A stretch of DNA of 64,000 bases from Sabulicella glaciei (GCF_026183895.1 NZ_JAPFQI010000001.1:773510-837509); one strand, 5' to 3'. Counted from the first letter of the stretch, positions 8,818 through 17,905 are shown. The notes: generated by a model not told the origin, from the sequence alone. Made by a program: numbers and translations.

Positions 8818-10536
8818 TCAGATATCGGCATAGACGTGGGTCTCGGAGCGCGCCCCGGGCTGGGTCACCGCCCCGTGGCGCGCCGGCCCGACGGTCTGCG
8901 CGTATTTCCAGAGGGCGCCGCTGTTGTAGTCATGCGGGCGAGGCTTCCAGTCCGCCCGGCGCTTTGACAGTTCCTCCTCCGAGAGCGCCACGTCGATCGT
9001 GCCCTTCTCCGCGTCGATTACGATCCGGTCGCCGTTGCGCAGCATGCCGATCGGGCCGCCCACCGCCGCCTCTGGCCCCACATGGCCGATGCAGAAGCCG
9101 CGCGTGGCGCCGGAGAAGCGGCCATCGGTAATCAGCGCCACCTTGTCGCCCATCCCCTGGCCGTAAAGGGCGCTGGTCGTGCTCAGCATCTCGCGCATGC
9201 CGGGCCCTCCTTTGGGGCCCTCGTAGCGGATGACGATGACGTCGCCGGGCTTGTAAGCGCGCGCCTCGACGGCAGCGAAGGCGTCCTCCTCGCAGTCGAA
9301 GCAAAGTGCCGTCCCCTCGAAGCGCAGCTTCTCCATGCCGGCGATCTTCACGATCGCACCATCAGGCGCGAGATTGCCGAAGAGCGAGACGACCCCCCCG
9401 ATCTTGCTGATGGGGTTGGAGACCGGGCGCACCACGTCCTGGTCCTGCGGGAAGGTGACCTTCGCGTGGTTCTCGGCCAAGGTCTTGCCGGTGGCGGTGA
9501 TGCAATCGCCATGCAGCAGCCCACCGTCCAGCAGCGCCTTGATGATGACCGGCACGCCGCCGATCCGGTGCACGTCGAGCGCGACGTAGCGTCCACCGGG
9601 CTTGAGGTCGGCGATGTGCGGCGTGTCGCGCATCAGCCGCGCCACTTCCTCCAGCGGGAAGTCTATGCCGGCTTCGTGCGCAATCGCCGGCAGGTGCAGC
9701 GCAGCATTGGTCGAGCCGCCCGTCGCGCCGACGATGCGCGCCGCATTCTCCAGCGCCTTGCGCGTCACGATGTCGCGCGGACGCAAATTGTTGCGGATGA
9801 GGTCCACCACCTGCCGGCCGGATTCCAGTGCCCACACGTCGCGATCCTCGTCCGGCGCTGGGGCGCCGGCGGAGTTCGGTAGGGCGAGGCCCATGACCTC
9901 GCTGATGCAGGCCATGGTGTTGGCGGTAAACTGCCCGCCGCAGGCGCCGGCGCCGGGGCAGGCATGCTGCTCCAGTTCTTCCAGCTCCTCGTCGCTCATG
10001 CGGCCGGCGGCGTGGGTGCCCACGGCCTCGAACACGTCCAGCACCGTGACATCGCGGCCGCGGTGGTGCCCGGGACGAATCGAGCCGCCATACATGAAGA
10101 CGGCGGGCACGTTCAGGCGCAGCATGGCCATCATCACGCCAGGCAGCGACTTGTCGCACCCGGCGAGACCCACGATCGCGTCATAGCAATGGCCGCGCAT
10201 GGTGAGTTCGATCGAATCCGCGATCACCTCGCGCGAGACAAGCGACGACTTCATCCCCTGGTGCCCCATCGCGATGCCGTCCGTCACCGTGATGGTGGTG
10301 AACTCGCGCGGCGCCGCGCCCGCCTCACGCACGCCCTGCTTCACGGACTGCGCTTGGCGGCTGAGGGCGATGTTGCAGGGCGCGGCCTCGTTCCAGCAGG
10401 TCGCAACGCCGACGAGAGGGGCGTTGATCTCCTCCTTCGTCATGCCCATCGCGTAGTAGTAGGAGCGGTGCGGCGCGCGCTCCGGGCCGACGCTGACGTG
10501 GCGGCTCGGAAGCTTGGACTTGTCCCATTGGGTCAT
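8818..10536 (-). CDS. ilvD: Dihydroxy-acid dehydratase
   Basis: Converts 2,3-dihydroxy-isovalerate and -methylvalerate to the 2-keto acids of valine/isoleucine synthesis, using a cytosolic Fe-S cluster and Mg2+. It is 572 aa, the normal IlvD/Edd length. Fe-S ligand regions are visible at GVATCWNEAAPCN, VGLAGCDKSLPG and HACPGAGACGGQFTANTM. The C-terminal GPKGGPGMREML and GRFSGATRGFCIGHVGPEA blocks are canonical. The start MTQWDKSKLPSRHV matches the family. It lies 28 bp downstream of valS in the same orientation; valine synthesis next to the valyl-tRNA synthetase is a suggestive but unproven link. Confidence 0.97.
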   Translation of the reverse strand: MTQWDKSKLPSRHVSVGPERAPHRSYYYAMGMTKEEINAPLVGVATCWNEAAPCNIALSRQAQSVKQGVREAGAAPREFTTITVTDGIAMGHQGMKSSLVSREVIADSIELTMRGHCYDAIVGLAGCDKSLPGVMMAMLRLNVPAVFMYGGSIRPGHHRGRDVTVLDVFEAVGTHAAGRMSDEELEELEQHACPGAGACGGQFTANTMACISEVMGLALPNSAGAPAPDEDRDVWALESGRQVVDLIRNNLRPRDIVTRKALENAARIVGATGGSTNAALHLPAIAHEAGIDFPLEEVARLMRDTPHIADLKPGGRYVALDVHRIGGVPVIIKALLDGGLLHGDCITATGKTLAENHAKVTFPQDQDVVRPVSNPISKIGGVVSLFGNLAPDGAIVKIAGMEKLRFEGTALCFDCEEDAFAAVEARAYKPGDVIVIRYEGPKGGPGMREMLSTTSALYGQGMGDKVALITDGRFSGATRGFCIGHVGPEAAVGGPIGMLRNGDRIVIDAEKGTIDVALSEEELSKRRADWKPRPHDYNSGALWKYAQTVGPARHGAVTQPGARSETHVYADI

Positions 10537-10564
10537 GGCTTGGGCGTTTCCTCGGCTTTCTGGG

Positions 10565-13225
10565 TCAGCTTGCGATGCGCGACAGGGCGGCGTCCAGGCG
10601 GAGCAACTCGGCCTCGGCTTCGGCCAGCCTTTCCTCCGTCTCGGCGATCACGCTTTCCTCAGCCTTCGCGCGGAAGCCAGGATTGCCAAGCTTCTTCGCG
10701 AGCTTGTCGCGCTCGCTCTCGGCCTTCGTACGATCCCGGCTGAGGCGCGTGCGCTCGGCGGCAAGGTCCACGACCCCCGTGAGCGGAAGGAACAGCGACA
10801 ACTCGCCCGCCGCCGCGCTGGCACCGGGCCCGGCACCCTCCGCTGCATCGGCGACGAATTGCGGGGCCTCCACCCGTGCGAGACGCATGATCTGCGCCGT
10901 GAAGGCCGCGAGGTCCTGCGCGGCCGACATGGACCCAGAGACTCGTAGCGGCAGCGCCGCTCCGGCCGGCACGTTCAGCGCCGCACGCGCCGAGCGGATC
11001 GCGCCGATCGCCGCGATGGCGAGGTCGATCCCCTCCCCTTCCGCATCGGTCAGCACGGCGCGCGGCCATTCGGTCGTGGTGAGGGAGACCGCCTTGCCGT
11101 AGCCAAGCTGCTCCCAGAGTTCAGCCGTCACGAAGGGCATGACCGGGTGCAGCAGGCGCAGGATCACACCGAGGACGTGCTGGGCTGCGCCGCGAACCTC
11201 ATCCTTTTCCGGTCCGTCGGGGCCGTTCAGCACCGGCTTCGCGAACTCGATGAACCAGTCGCAATAGCTGTTCCAGGTGAAGCCGTAGAGGGCGGCGGCG
11301 TAGTCGTCGAAGCGGAAGCGCTCAAGCGACTCCGTCGCCGCGGCGATGGCGGCCGAGGACTTGCCGAGCAGCCAGCGCGCCAGGGGCGTCCGCACCGTGG
11401 CCGGGTTGAACTCCGGATTGGGGCTGACGCCGTTCATCTCCAGGAAGCGCGCGGCATTCCACAGCTTGGTCGCGAACGCCCTGTAGCCGTCCAACCGCTG
11501 CGGATCGAGCTTGATGTCGCGGCCCGGCGAGGCCAGGGCGCAGAGAGTGAAGCGCACCGCATCCGCGCCGTGCTGGTCGATCAGGTCGAGGGGGTCCATG
11601 ACGTTCCCCTTCGACTTGGACATCTTCTGCCCCTTCGCGTCGCGCACGAGACCGTGGATCACCACGTCGCGGAACGGCACTTCCTTCATGAAGTGCAGCC
11701 CCATCATCATCATCCGGGCCACCCAGAAGAAGATGATGTCGAAGCCTGTCACCAGCACGTCGGTCGGATAGTGCTTTCGAAGCTCCGCCGTGTCCCCGGG
11801 CCAACCAAGGGTGGAGAAGGGCCAGAGGGCGCTGCTGAACCAAGTATCCAGCACGTCCGCGTCGCGGCGCAGTTCCACCGGCTCGCCGTAGTGCGCCTGG
11901 GCGGCTTCCAGCGCCTCCGCCTCGCTGCGCTTCACGAAGACGGTGCCGTCTGGGCCATACCAGGCCGGGATGCGGTGGCCCCACCACAATTGCCGAGAGA
12001 TGCACCAAGGCTGAATGTCGCGCATCCAGGCAAAGAACAGGTTCTCGTACTGGCGCGGCACGAAGCGGGTACGGCCGGTCTCCACCGCCTCGATGGCGGG
12101 CTTCGCCAAGGTGGCGGCATCGCAATACCACTGCAGGGTCAGGCGCGGCTCGATTGGCACGCCGGAGCGGTCGCCATGCGGCACCTGGTGCGGGTGCGGC
12201 TCCGCCTGGACCAGCAGGCCCTGCGCATCGAGTTCCGCGATGATGCGCTGGCGCGCCTCGAAGCGGTCCATGCCTTCCAGGGAGCGCAGGAAGGGCGACG
12301 GCTGCTCGATCTCGGCAAGAGTGACGCGGGCACTCTCGTCCAGCACGCTCGGCATGGCGAGTTCGTGCCGGCGCCCCACTTCGTAGTCGTTGAAGTCGTG
12401 GGCGGGAGTGATCTTCACCGCGCCCGTGCCCTTCTCCGGGTCGGAATAGGCGTCCGCGACGATCGGAATGCGCCGGCCGACCAGCGGCAGGATGACATGA
12501 CGGCCCACCAGCGCGGCGAAGCGCTCATCCTCCGGATGAACGGCGACGGCGGTGTCGGCCAGCATGGTCTCGGGGCGCGTGGTGGCAACCTCGATATGGC
12601 CGCCGCCCTCCACCGGGTAGCGGAGCGTCCAGATCGTGCCCTTCACCTCCCGGCTTTCCACCTCGAGGTCGGAGATGGCGGTCTGAAACACCGGGTCCCA
12701 GTTCACGAGGCGCGTGTCGCGATAGATCAGCCCTTCCTCATGCAGGCGCACGAAGACCTCCAGCACGGCCTGGGACAGGCCCTCATCCATGGTGAAGCGC
12801 TCGCGCGGCCAGTCGAGGCTGGCGCCCAGGCGACGAAGCTGGCGGGTGATGGTGCCGCCGCTCTCGGCCTTCCACTGCCAGACGCGCTCCAGGAACTCCT
12901 CTCGCCCCATCTCGCGCCGGCCGGGCTGCTGCGTCTTGGCGAGGAGGCGCTCGACGACCATCTGGGTGGCGATGCCGGCATGGTCCGTGCCCGGCATCCA
13001 TAGCGCGTCGCTTCCCTGCATGCGGCGGAAGCGCACCAGCACGTCCTGCAGCGTGTTGTTCAGCGCATGGCCGATGTGCAGGCTGCCCGTGACGTTGGGC
13101 GGGGGGATGACGACGGTGAAGGGCGGGCGGTCCCGCGCGGGGTCGGCGCCGAAGACGCCGGTGGCCTCGGCCTCGGCATAGAGGCGCGATTCGATGGCGG
13201 AGGGGTCGAAAGCCTTGGGGAGCAT
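10565..13225 (-). CDS. valS: Valyl-tRNA synthetase
   Basis: Class Ia aminoacyl-tRNA synthetase charging tRNA-Val, 886 aa. The ATP-binding HIGH motif is in PPPNVTGSLHIGHALNN near residue 50 and KMSKS is in DAKGQKMSKSKGNVMDP. The CP1 editing domain lies between, with the block ATTRPETMLADTAVAVHPED. The C-terminus carries the valine-specific coiled-coil arm (ERTRLSRDRTKAESERDKLA). The start MLPKAFDPSAIE is typical of alphaproteobacterial ValS. Confidence 0.98.
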   Translation of the reverse strand: MLPKAFDPSAIESRLYAEAEATGVFGADPARDRPPFTVVIPPPNVTGSLHIGHALNNTLQDVLVRFRRMQGSDALWMPGTDHAGIATQMVVERLLAKTQQPGRREMGREEFLERVWQWKAESGGTITRQLRRLGASLDWPRERFTMDEGLSQAVLEVFVRLHEEGLIYRDTRLVNWDPVFQTAISDLEVESREVKGTIWTLRYPVEGGGHIEVATTRPETMLADTAVAVHPEDERFAALVGRHVILPLVGRRIPIVADAYSDPEKGTGAVKITPAHDFNDYEVGRRHELAMPSVLDESARVTLAEIEQPSPFLRSLEGMDRFEARQRIIAELDAQGLLVQAEPHPHQVPHGDRSGVPIEPRLTLQWYCDAATLAKPAIEAVETGRTRFVPRQYENLFFAWMRDIQPWCISRQLWWGHRIPAWYGPDGTVFVKRSEAEALEAAQAHYGEPVELRRDADVLDTWFSSALWPFSTLGWPGDTAELRKHYPTDVLVTGFDIIFFWVARMMMMGLHFMKEVPFRDVVIHGLVRDAKGQKMSKSKGNVMDPLDLIDQHGADAVRFTLCALASPGRDIKLDPQRLDGYRAFATKLWNAARFLEMNGVSPNPEFNPATVRTPLARWLLGKSSAAIAAATESLERFRFDDYAAALYGFTWNSYCDWFIEFAKPVLNGPDGPEKDEVRGAAQHVLGVILRLLHPVMPFVTAELWEQLGYGKAVSLTTTEWPRAVLTDAEGEGIDLAIAAIGAIRSARAALNVPAGAALPLRVSGSMSAAQDLAAFTAQIMRLARVEAPQFVADAAEGAGPGASAAAGELSLFLPLTGVVDLAAERTRLSRDRTKAESERDKLAKKLGNPGFRAKAEESVIAETEERLAEAEAELLRLDAALSRIAS

Positions 13226-13272
13226 GGGCGCAACTTCCGCGCCCCACGCTTCCCGTCAAGCCCAGTTAAGCC

Positions 13273-13812
13273 TCAGCCCTGCCGGGACATCACCCGTTCG
13301 ATCTCCTGGCGGACCAGGCGCTCGACGATCGCGGGCAGATGCGTGTCGAGCCATTCCTTCAGGACGGGTCGGATTTCCTCCCGGACCAGCTCCTCGATCG
13401 TGGGGCCGCCGCGGGTGACGACCGTGGCCCGCTCCTGCGCCACGGCGCGCGACAACTGTCCGAGGGCGGCCGCCGCCGCCGCCGCCGCGGCCGGGGCGAT
13501 GAGCGATTGGTTCTCGGGAGTCGGATCGGGCATGGGGGTCGGCTCGGGCTCCGGGGCAGCCGCGGCGGATGCGGGCGCGGGCAGTTCGGCGAGGGGGACG
13601 GGCTCCGGCGAGACGAGCGGAGGCTCGCGCGCCCCCGCCGGGAATGAGCCCTCCGGCCGGGTGATCATCATGTCCGGCGTGAGCAGGAGGGGCTCCGGCT
13701 CCGTCACGGGGATCGGTCCGGCTGGAGGCTCGTCCTCGTTCAGGATCTTTCGGATGGACGCCAGGATATCGTCCATCGTGGGCTCTGGCTGCGCAGGCCC
13801 GCTTCCGCTCAC
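13273..13812 (-). CDS. PopZ-like protein (DUF2497 domain)
   Basis: 179 aa. The N-terminal helix EPTMDDILASIRKILNEDE and the C-terminal helical module ELVREEIRPVLKEWLDTHLP, followed by VERLVRQEIERVMSRQG, are the two hallmarks of the PopZ/DUF2497 family. In alphaproteobacteria these proteins assemble polar hubs that tether centromere complexes. The middle (about residues 25-110) is a Pro/Ala/Glu-rich low-complexity linker, also family-typical. It starts with GTG at 13812, overlapping the tolC stop (GTGA), and is 47 bp upstream of valS, an arrangement seen in related genomes. Polar localisation is inferred. Confidence 0.85.
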   Translation of the reverse strand: MSGSGPAQPEPTMDDILASIRKILNEDEPPAGPIPVTEPEPLLLTPDMMITRPEGSFPAGAREPPLVSPEPVPLAELPAPASAAAAPEPEPTPMPDPTPENQSLIAPAAAAAAAAALGQLSRAVAQERATVVTRGGPTIEELVREEIRPVLKEWLDTHLPAIVERLVRQEIERVMSRQG

Positions 13813-15194
13813 CGCCGCACCGCCGCGACCGAGTAGTCGCCGATGCCCACCCAGCGGTCGCGCACCGCATTGTAGTACTGGCGCATGTCGTAAAGCTCGA
13901 CCGGCAGCCCGAGATCCTGAGCCGTCAAACGCCCGACGGAAGCGGCCAGGTTGTAGGAGCCGGTCACGACCGTGGACAAGGCATTCACTAGGCTGGTGCG
14001 CGCGTTCAGCAATTCCTGCTCGGCGTTCAGCACGTCCAGCGTGGTGCGGCTGCCGACGATCGCCTCGCGCTGGACGCCGTCCAACGCGATCTCGGCGGCA
14101 CGGATCTGCGAGCGCACGCTTTCCACCGTGGCTCGGGCCGAGCGAAGCTGCTCCCAGCTTTGGGCTGCCTGCTGCGCCACGGCGCGGCGCGCCTCATCCA
14201 CCTGGGAGATGGCCTGCTGCGCCGTCTGGCGCGCCTGGCGGACCAGGGCGTGCTCGGCGCCGCCCTGATAGAGGGGCACGTTGAGGTTCAGCGTCGCCTG
14301 CCCGCCGGTCTGGCGCGTGCCGCGCAGCTGCGAGTTGTCCTGCCGGAAGGCCTGGGCCGTTGCGGAAACCTGAGGGAGCAGGGTGGAAATCTGCACGTCC
14401 ACCGCGTCGCGCGCGGAGGCCGCATTGAAAAGGGCCGCGACCACGTTCGGGTTGTTGGCAATGGCCGCGGCCTGGGCATCGCCGGCCGAGCGCACCGGCA
14501 CCTGCAGGGGTTGTGGGTTGGTCAGCCGGCCCGGCGGCTCTCCCACGACGCGCTGATAGGTCGCGCGGGCGATCTGGAGATTGCCTTCCGCCTGGGTGCG
14601 GGACGACCGCGCTCCGGCCAAGCGGCTCTCGGCCTGTGCCACGTCGGTGCGGGTGATCTCGCCGACGCGGAACCGTTCATTGGTGGCCTGGAGCTGGCGG
14701 CCCAGCACCTGCTCGTTGTTGATGTTGAGACGCAGGAGCTCGGCGTTCTGGATCACGCCGATATAGGCGTTCACGCCGTCGCTCAGGATCTGCTGCTCGG
14801 TCGCGAAGAGCCGGGCGCGCTGGGCCAGGACCTGGTTCTCCGCCTGGCGGGTCTGGGCGACGGTGCGGCCGCCGCGGAAAATCGGCTGCGTGACGGTGCC
14901 CGTGACGCTGGCCGGCGAGCGGTCGATCCGACTGACGACACCGCCTTGCCCGGTGTTCCGCACATCCGTGGCGCCGTAGGAGCCGCCGATGACCACGGTG
15001 GGTCGCCAGCCGGCAAGGGCCTGGGGAACGTTCTCGTCCACCGCGCGAAGCTGGGCGCGGGCAGCAAGCAGGGTCGGATTGTTGTTGTAGGCCTGGGCCA
15101 GGGCTTCCTGCAGCGTCTGGGCACTGGCAGGCGCCACCGCGAGCAGCATAGCGGCGGCGAGGCCGTAACGGAACGGGCTGGAACGCATCCGCAT
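13809..15194 (-). CDS. tolC: TolC-family outer-membrane efflux protein
   Basis: Trimeric outer-membrane exit duct for type I secretion or RND pumps, 461 aa from the chosen ATG at 15194. The signal peptide is RYGLAAAMLLAVAPASAQ. Two OEP repeats follow: the first begins LQEALAQAYNNNPTLLAARA, and the repeat boundary is near ANNPNVVAALFNAASARDAV. Conserved turns such as VPLYQGGAEHALVRQARQ and GSRTTLDVLNAEQELLNAR are present. A start 18 codons upstream is possible but lies before the signal peptide. It sits between pcm and the PopZ-like gene. Confidence 0.93.
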   Translation of the reverse strand: MRMRSSPFRYGLAAAMLLAVAPASAQTLQEALAQAYNNNPTLLAARAQLRAVDENVPQALAGWRPTVVIGGSYGATDVRNTGQGGVVSRIDRSPASVTGTVTQPIFRGGRTVAQTRQAENQVLAQRARLFATEQQILSDGVNAYIGVIQNAELLRLNINNEQVLGRQLQATNERFRVGEITRTDVAQAESRLAGARSSRTQAEGNLQIARATYQRVVGEPPGRLTNPQPLQVPVRSAGDAQAAAIANNPNVVAALFNAASARDAVDVQISTLLPQVSATAQAFRQDNSQLRGTRQTGGQATLNLNVPLYQGGAEHALVRQARQTAQQAISQVDEARRAVAQQAAQSWEQLRSARATVESVRSQIRAAEIALDGVQREAIVGSRTTLDVLNAEQELLNARTSLVNALSTVVTGSYNLAASVGRLTAQDLGLPVELYDMRQYYNAVRDRWVGIGDYSVAAVRR

Positions 15195-15256
15195 GGAACT
15201 CCGAGCGTCTTGGGAAGGAGAATAGCGGGTGGCGTCGCCCGGCGCCACCGCGAGGG

Positions 15257-15937
15257 TCAGAACCGGAATCCGGCCGATTCCGCGAAGGCAGGCAGCAGGG
15301 GCGCCGGAGCCTCGAAAACCGGCAACTCGCTCACTGTCCCGCCAACGCGACGGAATAGGCAGACTTGGCCCATCATGCCGGGACGCGCGCGGACCAGGAT
15401 CGCCCGACCGCCCTCGCCCAGCTGGGACCAGAGGGTTTCTGGCACACGCTGGACTGCGCCCTCGATCAGTAGGATGCGGAACGGCGCACCTTCTGGCCAG
15501 CCGCGTGCGGGGTCGCCGACATGCAGGCTCGGCCGGTTGCCGTGCAGGGCGAACTCGAGCGCGCTCTGGCCGAGCGACACCAGCGGCTGCTCCTCTTCCA
15601 CCGCCGTCACGACGAGGCCCATCCGTGCGAGGATTGCCGCGCCGTAGCCGCTTCCAGCCCCGAGAACCAGCGCCCGCTCTCCGGGCTGGGGCAGGACTGT
15701 CTGGATCATGCGCGCCAGAACCATGGGCTGGAGCATGAAACGCCCCGGTGCGAGGGGCGTCGATTCGTCCGCGTAGGCGCGGGTCGCCATGGATGAAGGC
15801 AGAAAGCGTTCGCGCGGGACCTCGCCCATCGCCTGGACCAGCAAGGGGTCCGTGACCGCGTTGGGCGTGATCTGGCCAAGCACCATCATGCGGCGCGCCG
15901 CCTCATGATCCTGAACCATTGCCGCCGGGAGCGTCAT
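15257..15937 (-). CDS. Protein-L-isoaspartate O-methyltransferase family protein
   Basis: SAM-dependent methyltransferase of the PCMT fold, 226 aa. Family features are VPRERFLPSSMATRAYADES, LQPMVLARMIQTVLPQPGER and the SAM-binding ALVLGAGSGYGAAILARMG. In the post-I acidic position it reads VTAVEEEQPLV. This Rhodospirillales/rhizobial branch is usually encoded just upstream of tolC, as here (63-bp gap). It is shorter at its N-terminus than E. coli Pcm and its repair activity on isoaspartate is not certain. Cytoplasmic. Confidence 0.85.
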   Translation of the reverse strand: MTLPAAMVQDHEAARRMMVLGQITPNAVTDPLLVQAMGEVPRERFLPSSMATRAYADESTPLAPGRFMLQPMVLARMIQTVLPQPGERALVLGAGSGYGAAILARMGLVVTAVEEEQPLVSLGQSALEFALHGNRPSLHVGDPARGWPEGAPFRILLIEGAVQRVPETLWSQLGEGGRAILVRARPGMMGQVCLFRRVGGTVSELPVFEAPAPLLPAFAESAGFRF

Positions 15938-16047
15938 CGCCTGCCTGCCTTTCCGTTGGCGGGACTTATACGGGGCGCCGGGCGGGGCGGAAAGCCGGCG
16001 CGCCTTGACCGGAAGGCCCCGCTGCCCGATACCGGGCCCGCGCTTGG

Positions 16048-16121
16048 GGTCCGGTGGCCGAGTGGTCAGGCAAGGGTCTGCAAAACCCTCTACAGCGGTT
16101 CGATTCCGCTCCGGACCTCCA
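16048..16121 (+). tRNA. tRNA-Cys (GCA)
   Basis: A full cloverleaf can be drawn. The acceptor arm GGTCCGG pairs with CCGGACC, followed by the encoded TCCA end. The D-arm is in GGCCGAGTGGTCAGGC, the anticodon stem AGGGT/ACCCT encloses CTGCAAA with anticodon GCA at 16080-16082, and the T-arm is CAGCGGTTCGATTCCGCTC. The length is 74 nt including CCA. Confidence 0.95.
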
Positions 16122-16192
16122 CAGCGCAGGTAGTGTTTCCGGGGCGGTTGCAGGGCGGGAAGCCCTCTGCTATTCGCCCCGCACCGCGATGT

Positions 16193-16267
16193 TCCGGCGT
16201 GGCGCAGCGGTAGCGCAGCGGACTGTTAATCCGTTGGTCGTTGGTTCGAATCCAACCGCCGGAGCCA
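16193..16267 (+). tRNA. tRNA-Asn (GTT), island integration target
   Basis: The acceptor TCCGGCG pairs with CGCCGGA followed by GCCA. The D-arm is GGCGCAGCGGTAGCGC, the anticodon loop is in GACTGTTAATCC with GTT at 16225-16227, and the T-arm is GTTGGTTCGAATCCAAC. The length is 75 nt including CCA. Its last 19 bases plus one flanking T recur at 32325-32344, marking it as the attachment gene of the adjoining island. Confidence 0.96.
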
Positions 16268-16268
16268 T
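16249..16268. repeat. attL: tRNA-Asn 3'-end direct repeat
   Basis: Left copy of the 20-bp identity block AATCCAACCGCCGGAGCCAT, inside the T-arm and acceptor 3' strand of tRNA-Asn. It pairs with the copy at 32325-32344, so insertion reconstituted an intact tRNA. Confidence 0.88.
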
Positions 16269-16283
16269 CGGTCGAGCTTTTCT

Positions 16284-16330
16284 GCGGCTTTACGGAGCAA
16301 TAAGCCGCCAGCCCACAACTCGGCCCACAA
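16284..16330. repeat. Left-end hairpin and candidate integrase arm-type repeats
   Basis: A 7-bp-stem hairpin (GCGGCTT / AAGCCGC, 16284-16308) is followed by two direct repeats, AGCCCACAA at 16310 and GGCCCACAA at 16322, spaced 12 bp start to start. The same pair with the same 12-bp spacing occurs near the other end (32178 and 32190). Integrase arm-site function is inferred. Confidence 0.55.
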
Positions 16331-16377
16331 AAGAGCGTCGGCTGCCTTTCTGTAAGCGTTGCCCGGTGCACGCTTAG

Positions 16378-16640
16378 CGCCGCATCTCATCCTTCGGCAC
16401 CGCCTTAAGCCAGTGCGGCAGGCGCTGCTCGATCACCCGAAGATCCACCAATGGCGTGATGGTGTTCGGTGCCCCGAACTGCTGCCCGTTTGAGGGGGTG
16501 CCCGGCCATACTCAGCTGACAAACCGCGCTGACCTTGTTGCAGTGGATCTCAGCGTCCCCGGTAGCGGTAGCGCGGCCCGTCTTCGGCGCCCACCTGTCC
16601 GCTCAGTTCAAGGTCATCGGGCATGCCGCCTGCTACCATT
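16378..16640 (-). pseudogene. Degenerate C-terminal fragment of an unknown gene, copy 1
   Basis: Read leftward, shifting frames give DGPRYRYRG, then AEIHCNKVSAVCQLSMAGHP, then QQFGAPNTITPLVDLRVIEQ and RLPHWLKAVPKDEMRR before a stop. The same order of motifs (AEIYGNKVGAVCGLRMEG ... LSVIEQRVPHWLKAAPK) recurs at 17740-17905, so these are two decayed copies of one unrecognised gene tail. At least two frame changes prevent translation of copy 1. The rest of 16331-16772 holds no convincing gene. Confidence 0.5.
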
Positions 16641-16772
16641 TGGCGCGGTCGTGACACAGCCTCAGCCGTTAGTTCCAACGTAGGGCATTTGCGAGGTGCG
16701 GCAGGCACCACACGGTTTCCCGTGCGGCGCCTGATCAAGCGTGCAGTCGTTCCCCAGGAGCGAGGCTGCCCG

Positions 16773-17498
16773 TCAGTCGACCTTGCGCGCACGCTGTGGC
16801 CGCACAGCGATGAGGCCCGCGAGGCCTATCCCCAGTAGCGCGAGCGAGGCAGGGGCAGGCACGGCAACAGCGGCCAAGGCATTCGGGCCGTTGCCGTTCC
16901 GCACGTGGCTCGCGGTGAAGTAGCCCGTGAACTGGCAGGAGCCAGTCGAGTAGCAATATCCACCGCCGTAGTCCGAGTTGAAGTGACCCTTGACGGTGCC
17001 GTCCGCGGCGATTTCCATGAAGGTGTCCGACCTTTGGTCATTGTAGAGGATGTAACCGGTGGGAAACAGCTTCCCAGGCGAACTCTTCAAAAGGAGGTGA
17101 TAATAGTACAATCCGCTCGACTGGGGGATGCGAAGGAAGTCATCCATATTAGCGCTGATGGACGCCCACGGGTTCAGTCGTGTGGCGGTCGTGAACTGGA
17201 TATCGACCAGTCCCTTCGCTGAGTTGTCCCACGGAGTATCCGTGTTCAGGTCGATCGTCCGCCCGGTCCGGACAAAATTGTCCGCGAGGCGGAAGGACCC
17301 AAAGGTGTTGAGATCACCTGACGGGATCGTCCACGGCGGATCGCCCACCCCGGGGTTCTCGGGGTACGTCCCTCCATTGCCATACGTAGCCCCGGTCTGG
17401 ACGAAGCTGTAAATCCAATCTGCCTGAGCAGCGGCTGGTGTCAGTAGTCCGATGGCGGCGAGACAGACTGCCGCGAAGCATTTCGAAGGGAAGCGCAT
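16773..17498 (-). CDS. Secreted protein with VPAPA-type PEP-CTERM sorting tail
   Basis: 241 aa. The signal peptide (FAAVCLAAIGLLTPAAAQA) ends near residue 27. The mature part is rich in Gly/Asn/Tyr with one close Cys pair (YCYSTGSCQF). The C-terminus VPAPASLALLGIGLAGLIAV followed by RPQRARKVD is a tripartite sorting signal: motif, hydrophobic helix, basic end. Such proteins are normally cut by an exosortase/archaeosortase-type enzyme and exported to the surface or matrix. The core domain is unrecognised. The ATG at 17498 has an AGGAAA ribosome-binding site nine bases upstream. No sigma-54 motif was found here, unlike two of its relatives. Confidence 0.8.
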   Translation of the reverse strand: MRFPSKCFAAVCLAAIGLLTPAAAQADWIYSFVQTGATYGNGGTYPENPGVGDPPWTIPSGDLNTFGSFRLADNFVRTGRTIDLNTDTPWDNSAKGLVDIQFTTATRLNPWASISANMDDFLRIPQSSGLYYYHLLLKSSPGKLFPTGYILYNDQRSDTFMEIAADGTVKGHFNSDYGGGYCYSTGSCQFTGYFTASHVRNGNGPNALAAVAVPAPASLALLGIGLAGLIAVRPQRARKVD

Positions 17499-17739
17499 TA
17501 TCGAGTGTTTCCTGCTTATGCGCCGGAATGATCACGGAGCAGCTGCGCCCATTCAACCGTATAACGTGGCGTCGATATTAAGCCTTGTCCATTATTCCAC
17601 CTAGAATTGAAAGGTTCGGTCGAGAGGAGCTCAGAGCCCAGCCTCGTTGATCCTCTGTATCGATACATTACAAGAGATTGCAGCACGCGGCCCGCTTGGC
17701 TTTGCGTATTGAGCAGCCTCGCCGAACGCCGTCTCTCGC

Positions 17740-17905
17740 TCTTCGGCGCGGCCTTGAGCCAGTGCGGCACGCGCTGCTCGATCACCGACAGATCCCCAAG
17801 TAAGTGGTGGTCTTCGGCCCTCCGAGCTGATGCCGTAGAACGGGCGACCTTCCATCCGCAGCCCGCAAACGGCGCCCACCTTGTTGCCATAGATCTCGGC
17901 CCTTC
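17740..17905 (-). pseudogene. Degenerate C-terminal fragment of an unknown gene, copy 2
   Basis: Second copy of the fragment seen at 16378-16640. Frames give AEIYGNKVGAVCGLRMEGRP, FYGISSEG and then, after a shift, LGDLSVIEQRVPHWLKAAPK. Copy 2 preserves the first half better and copy 1 the C-terminus. The 17499-18176 interval otherwise contains only the promoter region of the next gene and no convincing coding sequence. Confidence 0.5.

Noticed and set aside
11147-13003. 618-codon + strand frame across valS
   Set aside because: Shadow of valS; composition is His/Arg-rich without recognisable domain.
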